Shown here one piece after another: positions 1 to 7,498 of a stretch of 45,297 nucleotides of DNA. The notes beneath the pieces were generated by a model. The model had not been told where the DNA came from. It did no database searches and worked only from the letters and a program-made list of their open reading frames with translations. Origin of the DNA: Prevotellaceae bacterium (GTDB lineage Bacteria; Bacteroidota; Bacteroidia; Bacteroidales; Paludibacteraceae); contig JAISWT010000108.1 of the NCBI GenBank assembly GCA_031271005.1, forward strand, positions 1-45,297. Reading direction: 5' to 3'. Position numbers and translations under genes: made by a program. Every line of letters starts with the position of its first letter. The first letter of the stretch is position 1.

Positions 1-38
1 TTAATTTACAAAATTACTCAAAAATTTTCATTCCGCCC

Positions 39-89
39 CAGCCCTTCGGACTTCGCTTCGGCTACGCCTTCGCTTCGTCCGAAGGGCTG
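39..89. repeat. Long hairpin with 13-bp arms
   Basis: The arms 39-51 and 77-89 are perfect reverse complements. The 25-base loop is built from repeats of CTTCGCTTCG-like words. A shorter perfect palindrome, ACAACGTTGT, follows at 99-108. No ORF is visible in 1-233. The structure could be a REP-like dispersed repeat or a transcription barrier; only one copy is seen here. Confidence 0.5.
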
Positions 90-170
90 CTGTTATCAAC
101 AACGTTGTGAAACTTTACAACTAATTGCTAATTAAAATAAGTACAAAGATAGTATTTTTTTTTAAATAAA

Positions 171-198
171 CAGGCGCAACCTCACAACGTTGCGCCTG
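171..198. terminator. Rho-independent terminator after atpB
   Basis: Ten-base arms CAGGCGCAAC (171-180) and GTTGCGCCTG (189-198) enclose an 8-base loop. A T-rich tract follows on the plus strand and a weaker mixed A/T tract on the minus strand, 36 bases past the atpB stop. It ends the atpC-atpB unit, so atpE is not co-transcribed. Confidence 0.65.
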
Positions 199-233
199 TT
201 TTTTGTGTTTTTTTAACGGATAAAAAATAGTTT

Positions 234-1334
234 TCAATGATGTTCGGCACGCGCCAACCCGATAAAAATTGCCGATAGTATGGTGAAAACATAAGCCTGA
301 ATAAACGAAATCAGGACATCAAGTGTCAGCATAAATACCGAAAACAGCGCCGCCAGCAGTGACACGCCGCCGGCAACGCCCGTGCCCATCATCCCTTTGA
401 AAAGGAATATCAGCCCAACAAACACGAGGATAATCATATGCCCCGACATCATGTTTGCAAACAGACGAATCATCAGTGCAAAGGGCTTGGTGAATATCCC
501 CAAGAGTTCAACCAGTGGCATTATTGGAACCGGCGCTTTGAGTAACACAGGTACATCGGGCCAAAAAATCTCCTTCCAGTAGGCTTTGCGTCCGAACAGG
601 TTTGTTATTACGAACGTGAACATTGCCAATACGAAAGTGACTGATATATTGCCTGTTATGTTTGCTCCGAAAGGGAAAAACGGAATCAATCCCATCAAAT
701 TGCAAACAAATATAAAATAGAACGCGGTGAGCAAATAGGGCGCAAACCGTGCGTAATCGTGTCCTACACAGGGCTTTATCACATCTTCGTGAACGGACAT
801 AGTGAGCATTTCGAGCGAGCCGGCAAACCCTTTGCGCGACATGAGCGGCTCTTTGCGATAACTTTTTGCCAAAGTAAGGAAAACTGCGAGTAAAATTATG
901 CACGCAAAACATATTGCGAGTGCATTTTTGGTCAGCGAGAGGTCGAGCGGGCGTTTTTCTGCGCCGCCTATGTTTTCCACTATTTTGCCTTTGTGCTGTT
1001 CGCTTGCCGAAATGTAGAAGCCTTCGTAACGCTCACCATGAGCCAGCCTTGATGAACTGAAAACGTGCCAACTGCCTGTGTTACTGCTCATTACGATTAC
1101 AGGTAGCGGTATTGACACGTGCTTTTGCCCGATGCTGAACAGGTGCCACTCGTAAGCATCGCCGATATGCTCAAAAATCATCTCTTTGAGGTTGAAACTC
1201 TCTGCCGAGTCCGTTTGCGAATGCTCTGCTGCCGGATTTTCGGCAGCGGCAACCTGAGAAATTTGCACGGACAAACAAACTGTCAGAAAAAACAGGATTT
1301 TCTTTTTAATATTTTTATTTTTAAAATAAAACAT
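234..1334 (-). CDS. atpB: F0F1 ATP synthase subunit a
   Basis: This is the membrane subunit that forms the proton half-channels of the F0 rotor-stator. The 366-residue protein starts with a cleavable-looking signal (Lys-rich, hydrophobic to about residue 30, AAA at the end). A soluble region of about 100 residues follows, as is usual in Bacteroidetes subunit a. The helical core then begins near residue 135. The essential stator arginine is Arg290 in IRLFANMMSGH, the counterpart of E. coli Arg210. The start codon abuts the stop of the preceding small membrane gene, so the two are translationally coupled. The c subunit gene (atpE), which normally follows, is absent: a terminator hairpin comes next. 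The family assignment is secure. Confidence 0.97.
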   Translation of the reverse strand: MFYFKNKNIKKKILFFLTVCLSVQISQVAAAENPAAEHSQTDSAESFNLKEMIFEHIGDAYEWHLFSIGQKHVSIPLPVIVMSSNTGSWHVFSSSRLAHGERYEGFYISASEQHKGKIVENIGGAEKRPLDLSLTKNALAICFACIILLAVFLTLAKSYRKEPLMSRKGFAGSLEMLTMSVHEDVIKPCVGHDYARFAPYLLTAFYFIFVCNLMGLIPFFPFGANITGNISVTFVLAMFTFVITNLFGRKAYWKEIFWPDVPVLLKAPVPIMPLVELLGIFTKPFALMIRLFANMMSGHMIILVFVGLIFLFKGMMGTGVAGGVSLLAALFSVFMLTLDVLISFIQAYVFTILSAIFIGLARAEHH

Positions 1335-1721
1335 CTATTTTGCGTTATTTTTATTTAATTTTATCAAAATAATTGATTCGTATATCAAATAAAAAATATA
1401 ATTGACTGCGAAAAAAACTATGAACGCCACAATCGGCAGGTGCACTCTCCCCCAAACCGCTATTACAGCGAAGGCAATTAACCCGATGAATTTCAGCGTT
1501 TTAACCAAAAGCAACGCGGCAATTTTCGGCGGCGTATTTTTATATTTTTCGGCAAAATAAGCCAGCACAAATCCGTCTGCAAAGAAGAAGGCAGTAACGA
1601 ACCAAAACGCCCGGGAGAACGTAAAGTCGCTGTCAATCAAACGTATAAGAAAATACGCCGACAACGCAATGGCAAGCAGGCAAACGGCAACTTCAATCAG
1701 TATTTTTATGCTAAATTTCAT
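1335..1721 (-). CDS. Small membrane protein of the ATP synthase cluster (AtpI-like position)
   Basis: The 128-residue protein has four predicted hydrophobic segments (about residues 8-27, 38-55, 70-88 and 93-118). It lies between atpC and atpB, the place where Bacteroidales carry an uncharacterised membrane gene in the atp operon. By position and topology it may help assemble the c-ring, as AtpI does, but I see no diagnostic motif and the function is inferred. Its start overlaps the atpC stop by four bases (ATGA) and its stop touches the atpB start, so the three genes form one tightly coupled transcript. Confidence 0.75.
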   Translation of the reverse strand: MKFSIKILIEVAVCLLAIALSAYFLIRLIDSDFTFSRAFWFVTAFFFADGFVLAYFAEKYKNTPPKIAALLLVKTLKFIGLIAFAVIAVWGRVHLPIVAFIVFFAVNYIFYLIYESIILIKLNKNNAK

Positions 1722-1966
1722 CGCTTAATCTCTTCTACACACACATTTACCACATTGTTGCTCACTTCAACAAAGCCGCTGCCGACTTCCACAACGGTTT
1801 GCGCTCCTTCTGCGGTTACATATTTCACAACGCCGCTCGCCAACGCCGAAATAATAGGCGCGTGATTTTCGAGCGCTTCAAAAGAACCCATAGCGCCGGG
1901 TAAGGTTACGCTACGCACTTCGCCGCGAAAAAACTGCTGCTCAGGTGTCAGTATTTCAAGTTTCAT
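1718..1966 (-). CDS. atpC: F0F1 ATP synthase epsilon subunit
   Basis: Epsilon sits in the central stalk and couples rotation to catalysis. The 82-residue protein opens with the typical LEILTPEQQFFRGEV beta-sandwich start and contains the LPGAMGSFEALENHAPIISAL segment seen in epsilon. Only the N-terminal beta domain is present. The C-terminal helical hairpin that inhibits the E. coli enzyme is missing, which is normal for Bacteroidetes epsilon of about 80 residues. In Bacteroidales atpD (beta) normally lies directly upstream; here the upstream neighbour is a non-coding stretch with a promoter, then a DedA gene. Confidence 0.93.
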   Translation of the reverse strand: MKLEILTPEQQFFRGEVRSVTLPGAMGSFEALENHAPIISALASGVVKYVTAEGAQTVVEVGSGFVEVSNNVVNVCVEEIKR

Positions 1967-2010
1967 TCTGTCAAAAAAAAAATCTTTCCGCTTTTAATAA
2001 ATTTATTGTG

Positions 2011-2018
2011 CAAAGGTA
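2011..2018 (-). promoter_or_regulatory. Bacteroidetes -7 box for atpC-atpB
   Basis: TACCTTTG on the minus strand matches the sigma-ABfr consensus TAnnTTTG, 45 bases upstream of the atpC start. No clear TTTG -33 box is seen at 19-21 bases. It supports atpC being the first gene of its transcript. Confidence 0.5.
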
Positions 2019-2104
2019 AAAATTATTTTTCAAATTCTAAAAAAAATATATTCCCTACTAAGGTTTAGAAGGTTGAAAATAAGGTTTTTAACAGTTAACA
2101 ATTA

Positions 2105-2833
2105 TCAATTATTAATTGTTTTGTTTTTTCTTTTTTTCAAAAAATGTTTCACAATTAGTACCCCAATTATTGCTAATACGATGATTGCAAAGGCGATGCT
2201 GAGTTCGTGCGAATATTTGTTAATCACATCAGCCTGTCCGTGAGCAATATAGCCCAAGCCTGCGAGAATGACGTTCCACAATCCCGCTCCTGCAAAAGTG
2301 AACAGCGCAAATGCGGGGTAGTTCATTTTTGCAAACCCTGCGGGGATAGAAATCAGGTGCCTCACTACGGGGATAAATCTGCCTGCAAATGTTGAAATTT
2401 TTCCGTGCGCATTGAAATAATTTTCGGCGCGTTGCAGTTTTTCGCTGCTAAGCAACAGGAAATGCCCTGCTTTGCTGTCGGCAAATTTGTAGAGCAGAGG
2501 TCGCCCTATCCACATTCCGAGTATATAATAATTGAGCGTTGCACCTGCCAATGCCCCGATTGTGCCGAAAAGGATTACCAAAAATATGTTCATATTGCTC
2601 TCTTTTTTTGAGGCGATGTAGGCAGCAGGCGGGATTACCAGTTCCGAAGGCACCGGCAAAATTGAACTCTCGGCAGCCATAAGCACAGTGATAGTGCCGT
2701 AGTTGATGTTGTTTTCGTACCAGCGTTCTATTTTTTGGATAACGGTCAAGTTTGTGTCGGGCTGATTGCTTTGCGAGAAAGCAGAAGGAACAGAAAAACT
2801 AAAAGTTAAAAGAAAAATTAATATTTTTTTCAT
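2105..2833 (-). CDS. DedA/VTT-family membrane protein
   Basis: DedA-family proteins are integral inner-membrane proteins with proposed roles in lipid scrambling (undecaprenyl-phosphate or phosphatidylethanolamine recycling) and envelope homeostasis. I place the start at the ATG ending at 2833, giving 242 residues that open with a clear signal-like segment (MKKILIFLLTFSFSVPSAFS). The 24 extra residues of the longer frame translate a dispersed repeat and are probably not coding. Family marks are the PSELVIPPAAY motif near the N-terminus of the domain and GRFIPVVRHLISIPAG, the conserved Arg/Pro amphipathic re-entrant segment, followed by two C-terminal membrane helices and a Lys-rich tail. It is monocistronic. 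Confidence 0.88.
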   Translation of the reverse strand: MKKILIFLLTFSFSVPSAFSQSNQPDTNLTVIQKIERWYENNINYGTITVLMAAESSILPVPSELVIPPAAYIASKKESNMNIFLVILFGTIGALAGATLNYYILGMWIGRPLLYKFADSKAGHFLLLSSEKLQRAENYFNAHGKISTFAGRFIPVVRHLISIPAGFAKMNYPAFALFTFAGAGLWNVILAGLGYIAHGQADVINKYSHELSIAFAIIVLAIIGVLIVKHFLKKRKNKTINN

Positions 2834-3412
2834 CGAAAAATATTTGTTATAGATATAGAGTAAAGAATATAGAATAAAGACTTGTCCCGCCAAAGCGGGA
2901 GACAATGTACAAAATCAGTTTTCAGTTATCAGAAAAATTCTCTGTGTAATTTTGTGCCAAAAAAGTTGCAAGTCTCATATATTTTAGCAAATTTATGGCA
3001 GTAAATTAAGTAAATTAAAATATTATGAGTTAACTTGCAACCGACAAAATTACATAAATTTTCTGTATTCCAAATTGTTTTGCATATAATTTGCAAAAAA
3101 AAGCGGGCAAATCAGTTTTCAGTTATCAGTTTTCAGATAATTCAGTTGCGTTCTTTGCGGCAAAAAAATTTAACCGCAAAGAAAGCAATTTTTTTTCGCA
3201 AAAAAATCTCTGTGACTCTCTGTGAACCTCCCGCTTTGGCGGGACAAGTTCTGTGTCTCTCTGTGTAATAAAAAAAGAAAAAAGAGTAAAGAATAAAGAC
3301 ATGAAAACAAAATGCAATTCTGCAAAATCAAAACTCTGAAAACTGATAACTATACTTGCCTGTTAAAAAAAAATGTTTTACCTTTGCACTTTCAAAAGGT
3401 GCAATTTTTTGG
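2834..3412. repeat. Non-coding spacer with dispersed palindromic repeats
   Basis: No credible gene is seen. The stretch holds two copies of the palindrome CCCGCCAAAGCGGG and its inverse (2886-2899, 3230-3243). It also has a hairpin with 15-base arms at 3146-3160 and 3174-3188 (one mismatch, TTGCGTTCTTTGCGG type), which recurs at 24171-24213 together with its left flank, TTTTCAGATAATTCAG. Runs of TTTTCAGTTATCAG and CTCTGTG words fill the rest. The same words recur in spacers across the window. Confidence 0.7.
3356..3386 (+). promoter_or_regulatory. Sigma-ABfr-type promoter for tRNA-Ser
   Basis: TTG (3356-3358) is followed after exactly 20 bases by TACCTTTG (3379-3386), matching the TTTG-N19/21-TAnnTTTG consensus of Bacteroidetes. 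The tRNA begins 27 bases downstream. A 6-bp hairpin (TTGCAC/GTGCAA) spans the expected start of transcription. Confidence 0.7.
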
Positions 3413-3500
3413 GGAAAGGTGCTCGAGTGGTTGAAGAGGCACGCCTGGAAAGCGTGTAAACCTCTAAAGGGTTTCGCAGGTTCGAATCCTGTTCTTTCCG
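3413..3500 (+). tRNA. tRNA-Ser (anticodon GGA)
   Basis: The 88-base gene folds as a class II tRNA. The acceptor arms are 3413-3419 and 3493-3499, with a G discriminator at 3500. The anticodon loop CTGGAAA sits on a CACGC/GCGTG stem, there is a long variable arm, and the T-loop TTCGAAT is closed by GCAGG/CCTGT. It decodes UCC/UCU. CCA is not encoded. Confidence 0.96.
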
Positions 3501-3506
3501 CTAACT

Positions 3507-3555
3507 AAACATTTAAAAATCAGACAATTATCTGATTCTTAAATGTTTTTTTTTT
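3507..3555 (+). terminator. Terminator after tRNA-Ser
   Basis: An imperfect hairpin (AAACATTTAAAAATCAGA paired with TCTGATTCTTAAATGTTT) with a short loop is followed by a run of T on the plus strand, directly after the tRNA. Confidence 0.75.
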
Positions 3556-3597
3556 GCCGCAAAAGCATTTGGTATAACAATTGTCGCCCTGTTTTTT

Positions 3598-4500
3598 TTA
3601 TTTTTTAAAATCCACGTCGCCATACATTCCAATTTTCAGCAGCCCGTCTGTGTTTTCAACCGCAATTTTAACTGCATATACCAGATTTTGACGCTCATTT
3701 TGCGTCTGAATTGTTTTTGGGGTAAATTCAGCCTTGTCTGCAATCCACGCTATATGTCCTTTGTATTTGCGCTGCGTGGCTTCGTCCGCGCTGTTGGCAA
3801 AAACGGTTACAGTGTCGCCAATTTTAATTTTATCTAACTGTGTACCAATGATATAGGCAAGCAAAAACATGTTTTTAGTGTCGGCTATTTTGAACACAGG
3901 CACGCCCGGTGCAACAACTTCCGACTGCTCCACGTATTTGTCAAGCACAGTTCCATCTATGGGACTGACAATGTAACTCTTACGCAACAAGTCATCTACC
4001 TGCGCAATCTGAATTTCGCGCACGCTGCTTTCGCCCGTCAAACTGCTGATACCTGCGTTAATCTGGTTTTTTTGTGCAGCAAGCGTTCTTTGCAACACTT
4101 TGAGTTGCGCTTCCACGTCGTCAAGTTGCTTTTCTGTTGCCGCGCCGTCTTTGAGCAGGTTTTGCACCCGCATTCTCTCGGTTGTCGCCTTGTTTATTTG
4201 CTCCTCAATTACAGCTATTTGCTGCGCAATGTCGGGCTTGCTGGTATTGATAAACCGTATGCCCGTTTGCAACTGCCGCTTTTGCAGAAACAGTTGAATC
4301 GTGTCAATAAAACCGACCTGCTCGCCCTTTGCAAGTTGCTGACCCTCAACGATATTCAGTTGCTCTACCTGCCCTGTTGCCATTGCCGAAACGATAATTT
4401 CGGTTGCGTGGAACACTCCTGAGGCGGAGCGCTGCATGCGGTCCTTCGCACACGAAAAGCAAACTGTTGAGATACAAAAGATTATAAATACTTTTTTCAT
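3598..4500 (-). CDS. HlyD/RND-type periplasmic adaptor lipoprotein
   Basis: Adaptors of this family bridge an inner-membrane exporter (ABC or MFS) and an outer-membrane channel. I start at the ATG ending at 4500 (300 residues) because it gives a lipoprotein-like signal, MKKVFIIFCISTVCFSC, with a Cys acceptor at residue 14 or 17. A biotinyl-lipoyl half (MATGQVEQLNIVEGQQLAKG) is followed by an alpha-hairpin coiled coil (about residues 95-165), the second lipoyl half (YIVSPIDGTVLDKYVEQSEV) and a beta-barrel segment. The architecture resembles YbhG/HlyD_D23 proteins. Such genes usually precede ABC transporter genes, but none is present: a tRNA in opposite orientation lies downstream and rpsP upstream. 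Substrate unknown. Confidence 0.87.
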   Translation of the reverse strand: MKKVFIIFCISTVCFSCAKDRMQRSASGVFHATEIIVSAMATGQVEQLNIVEGQQLAKGEQVGFIDTIQLFLQKRQLQTGIRFINTSKPDIAQQIAVIEEQINKATTERMRVQNLLKDGAATEKQLDDVEAQLKVLQRTLAAQKNQINAGISSLTGESSVREIQIAQVDDLLRKSYIVSPIDGTVLDKYVEQSEVVAPGVPVFKIADTKNMFLLAYIIGTQLDKIKIGDTVTVFANSADEATQRKYKGHIAWIADKAEFTPKTIQTQNERQNLVYAVKIAVENTDGLLKIGMYGDVDFKK

Positions 4501-4769
4501 CTGTTTAAATTTTATAAGTGATTGAAATTCAATCATTCCCTTGTGTGTCTAAATCTTCAATTTAGTCATGGATGTTTCATATTTCATACTAAAAAAACTT
4601 CCGCAAAGTTAGCATTAAATATTCAATTACGCGCAAATGGGAGGGAAGTTTTCAGTTTTCAGAAAATACAATTAAGAATTTTTATTCAATTAAAAGAATT
4701 AACCACTAACAGCTAACCACTAACCACTATTAAGTCTTTTTTCTGTGATTTTTTTTGACACAAAAACAA

Positions 4770-4814
4770 CGCAGATTTTAATATATTGATTATCTCAATT
4801 ATATTAAAATCTGC
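4770..4814 (-). terminator. Hairpin downstream of rpsP
   Basis: A long near-perfect inverted repeat: arms beginning CGCAGATTTTAATATA pair with TATATTAAAATCTGCG over a short loop. It lies about 95 bases past the rpsP stop, with T-rich sequence after it on the minus strand. It is the only structure in the 4501-4907 spacer, which otherwise shows nothing coding. Confidence 0.6.
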
Positions 4815-4907
4815 GTTTATCTGTTCCACACGTGCTATTTTGTGTGCTGTTTCACTTTTGATGCAGCCTGCTACATGCACCGCCTTCGTAATTTTGATGT
4901 TTTTATG

Positions 4908-5558
4908 TTATTCGGCGGGCTTTTCTTCTGCTGCAGGCTCTGCCACTGCCGTAGGTTCAACCGTTGGTTCTGCAACTGCTACCGGCTCTGCTACTGGCGT
5001 AGGTTCAACCATTGGCTCTGCAACTGCTGCGGGTTCAACTTCCGTCTCTACGGCTTTTTCAGCGAGTTCGGCAGTGTCGCCGGCGGCAAGGGCTACCAAG
5101 TCTGCGCGTTTTTTTGCCAGTTCGGTGGCACGCACTTTTTTAACCTTTTCTTCGGCTGACAAGCGTTCTTTGGTTTTTGTCAACTTTTCGGCTGCGAGTT
5201 GTTCTTTTGTTTTTACGATGCTGTTTTCCTTGTCCTGCTTCCATGCTTGAAAGCGTTTTTGGGCTTCTGCTTCGTCAAATGCGCCCTTTTTCACGCCTGT
5301 CAGGAGGTGTTTTTTGAGCAACACGCCTTCGTCTGAAAGAATATTGCGAACTGTGTCTGTTGGCTGTGCGCCAACTTGCAGCCAATACAGTGCGCGGTCG
5401 AACTTCAAATCTACTGCTGCAGGATTGGTATTAGGATTGTATGAACCGATACGTTCAATAAATTTGCCGTCGCGCGGCGCTCTACTGTCGGCAGCCACAA
5501 TATGGTAATAAGCGTATCCCTTACGACCATGACGCTGCAATCTGATTTTTACTGGCAT
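4908..5558 (-). CDS. rpsP: 30S ribosomal protein S16 with long acidic tail
   Basis: S16 is a primary-binding protein of the small ribosomal subunit. Residues 1-80 are a standard S16 domain ([20 protein letters not shown], then [14 protein letters not shown] and [20 protein letters not shown]). Bacterial S16 usually stops near 80-90 residues; this protein runs to 216. The extension contains a Lys/Glu-rich helical stretch (about residues 105-165), then repeats of Val-Ala-Glu-Pro/Val-Glu-Pro-Thr units to the end. Bacteroidetes S16 proteins often carry Ala/Glu-rich tails, but this Pro-containing repeat is long. The gene is monocistronic with its own promoter; the usual rimM-trmD neighbours are absent. 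Confidence 0.95.
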   Translation of the reverse strand: MPVKIRLQRHGRKGYAYYHIVAADSRAPRDGKFIERIGSYNPNTNPAAVDLKFDRALYWLQVGAQPTDTVRNILSDEGVLLKKHLLTGVKKGAFDEAEAQKRFQAWKQDKENSIVKTKEQLAAEKLTKTKERLSAEEKVKKVRATELAKKRADLVALAAGDTAELAEKAVETEVEPAAVAEPMVEPTPVAEPVAVAEPTVEPTAVAEPAAEEKPAE

Positions 5559-5614
5559 TTTTTTTAATATTTTTTAATTAATTTATACCTTTGCTTTTTC
5601 TCGAAAAGCGGCTG

Positions 5615-5622
5615 CAAAGGTA
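5615..5622 (-). promoter_or_regulatory. -7 box for rpsP
   Basis: TACCTTTG on the minus strand, 57 bases upstream of the rpsP start, fits TAnnTTTG. The upstream region is A/T-rich without an obvious TTTG -33 box. Confidence 0.5.
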
Positions 5623-5679
5623 ACACTTTTTTATAAAATAAAAAAAATTGTGTGCTTTTTTTTATTGTTTTATTTTATT

Positions 5680-7302
5680 TTACCTGTCAATATCGGGTAT
5701 AACGTAGTCCATTGAGCCTCCTATGCCTATAAAGTCGGCAATTTTTTGTTCTTTGCAAATCAGTGGCATTACTGATACGAGCGCCATTGATGGCGAGCGG
5801 AATTTCAGTCGGTAAGGCGTTTTGTCGCCCTTGCTCTGTATATAAACCAGAAAATCGCCTTTTCCTGTTTCTACTCGCTGGGTAAATTCGCCTTCGGGCA
5901 GTTTGATAACTGCTTTTGTTTTTGCGCAGTGTTCGCCTTCGGGAATGTTATCTATCAGTTGCTCAATGATTTGCATCGAAGTTTCTATTTCGTCAAGCCT
6001 ATTCAAATATCTTGCATACGAGTCGCCTTCTGTGCGAATAATTTCTTTAAATTCAACCTTATCGTAGAGTGCGTATGGGGCATATTTTCGCAGGTCGCAG
6101 TTCCAACCCGATGCGCGTCCTGCTACACCGCTAACGCCGTAACTTATAGCGTCTTCCTTCAAGAGCGTTCCTATTTTTATCATTCGTCCGAGTGCAATAA
6201 CGTTGTGCGAAAAGAAAGTGTCGTATTCTTTTAGCATTTTGCGCATATAGGGAATGAATTTTTTCACATCTCGCTGAAAATCGGGGTAAATATCGAACAT
6301 ACAGCCGCCTATAACATTTTGATTAATAATCAGTCGTCCGCCGCAGGTTTTTTCAAAGATACTTAGAATATCTTCTCGCTCGCGCATTCCGTAGATAAAC
6401 GCGGTTGTTGCTCCCAGGTCGTTGGTTTGCGCTGCAAAAGCGAGGAGGTGCGAACTTATACGCTGCAGTTCGTCCATTATTGTGCGAATATACAATGCTC
6501 GCGGGGGCACTTCTATTTCTGCTGCTTTTTCCACACACATACAGAGCGCGTGTCGGTTGATGTTTGCCGAGAGGTAGTCAAGGCGGTCTGTGAAATGCAA
6601 AATTTGCGGATAAGTCATTGATTCACTGAGTTTTTCAATTCCTCTGTGAATATATCCGCTATGTACGTCAATGTGTTTTATTATTTCTCCGTCAAGCGAA
6701 GTGCGAAAGTGCATAACTCCGTGTGTAGATGGATGTTGCGGACCGATATTGATAACATAATCGTCTTTTTCAAAAATTTCCGACTTGCCTTCAATGAGTT
6801 TCCCGTCTTTATCTTCTTTGATAAAATGCGTAACATCAACCATTTCGCGGCTTTCGGTAGAAACGGGGTTTAAAATCGGCGCATCGTCATAATCTTTGCG
6901 CAACGGGAATCCGAGCCAGTCTTCGTTGAGCAGGAATTTTCGCATGTCGGGGTTGTTTATGAAACGGATTCCGAACATTGCGTAGATTTCGCGCTCGTTG
7001 AGGTGCGCCGTGCCGTAAATGTCTGTAACAGAATACAGTAGCGGCTTCTCGCGGTTGTCGGTTACAGTTTTGAGCATAATTTGTTCTGCCACATTTTCTG
7101 ATTTGGACAAAACGTATGACACGCCCAACTGCGCCCCGTTGTCGCTACCAATCATCGCCACGAGGTAATCCCACCCGTGTGCGTTCAACGATTTTGCAAG
7201 TTCGGGCAATTGCTTGGGCGCAACGGTTGCCGTCAACATTTGTTGAGATTCTATTGTTGCATCCGGCAACAGTCTGATTATCAAATCTTTAATATTTTCC
7301 AT
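5680..7302 (-). CDS. nuoCD: NADH-quinone oxidoreductase subunit C/D fusion
   Basis: This is part of the hydrophilic Q module of complex I, at the quinone-reduction end. The 540-residue protein fuses NuoC (about residues 1-165, including HLNEREIYAMFGIRF and GFPLRKDYDD) to NuoD (about 178-540, beginning VINIGPQHPSTHGVMHFRTS). The quinone-binding HPSTHG motif, LDYLSANINRHALC and the C-terminal VIPDIDR end are intact. The fusion is standard in Bacteroidetes. What is odd is the context: no nuoA, B, H, I or J-N genes lie on either side; the neighbours are rpsP and a peptidase gene. Other subunits must be encoded elsewhere. Confidence 0.96.
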   Translation of the reverse strand: MENIKDLIIRLLPDATIESQQMLTATVAPKQLPELAKSLNAHGWDYLVAMIGSDNGAQLGVSYVLSKSENVAEQIMLKTVTDNREKPLLYSVTDIYGTAHLNEREIYAMFGIRFINNPDMRKFLLNEDWLGFPLRKDYDDAPILNPVSTESREMVDVTHFIKEDKDGKLIEGKSEIFEKDDYVINIGPQHPSTHGVMHFRTSLDGEIIKHIDVHSGYIHRGIEKLSESMTYPQILHFTDRLDYLSANINRHALCMCVEKAAEIEVPPRALYIRTIMDELQRISSHLLAFAAQTNDLGATTAFIYGMREREDILSIFEKTCGGRLIINQNVIGGCMFDIYPDFQRDVKKFIPYMRKMLKEYDTFFSHNVIALGRMIKIGTLLKEDAISYGVSGVAGRASGWNCDLRKYAPYALYDKVEFKEIIRTEGDSYARYLNRLDEIETSMQIIEQLIDNIPEGEHCAKTKAVIKLPEGEFTQRVETGKGDFLVYIQSKGDKTPYRLKFRSPSMALVSVMPLICKEQKIADFIGIGGSMDYVIPDIDR

Positions 7303-7403
7303 TACAGATTTTTTTTGAAAATTTCGGATTCAGAATTGTGAAATCCAAAATTTGAAATTCAGGCATTCAAAAAACTGAAAGTGTATGTTTTTTTTTTGAG
7401 TTG

Positions 7404-7411
7404 CAAAAGTA
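7404..7411 (-). promoter_or_regulatory. -7 box for nuoCD
   Basis: TACTTTTG on the minus strand fits TAnnTTTG, about 100 bases upstream of the nuoCD start, implying a leader of roughly 95 bases. Confidence 0.45.
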
Positions 7412-7498
7412 GTGATTTTTTTTGAAAAATATTTTACTTAAATAAAAAAAGGAAGCACAAAAAATATTTTCGTGCTTCTTTTTTTTTGTAAAATGTTA

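Noticed and set aside
2834-2905. N-terminal extension of the DedA protein
   Set aside because: The 24 extra codons translate the CCCGCCAAAGCGGG dispersed repeat and precede an obvious signal peptide.
3126-3317. Minus-strand ORF of 63 residues
   Set aside because: It lies wholly inside dispersed palindromic repeats.
4786-5250. Plus-strand ORF with Gly/Ser/Ala-Thr repeats
   Set aside because: It is the antisense of the rpsP tail repeat and has no independent support.
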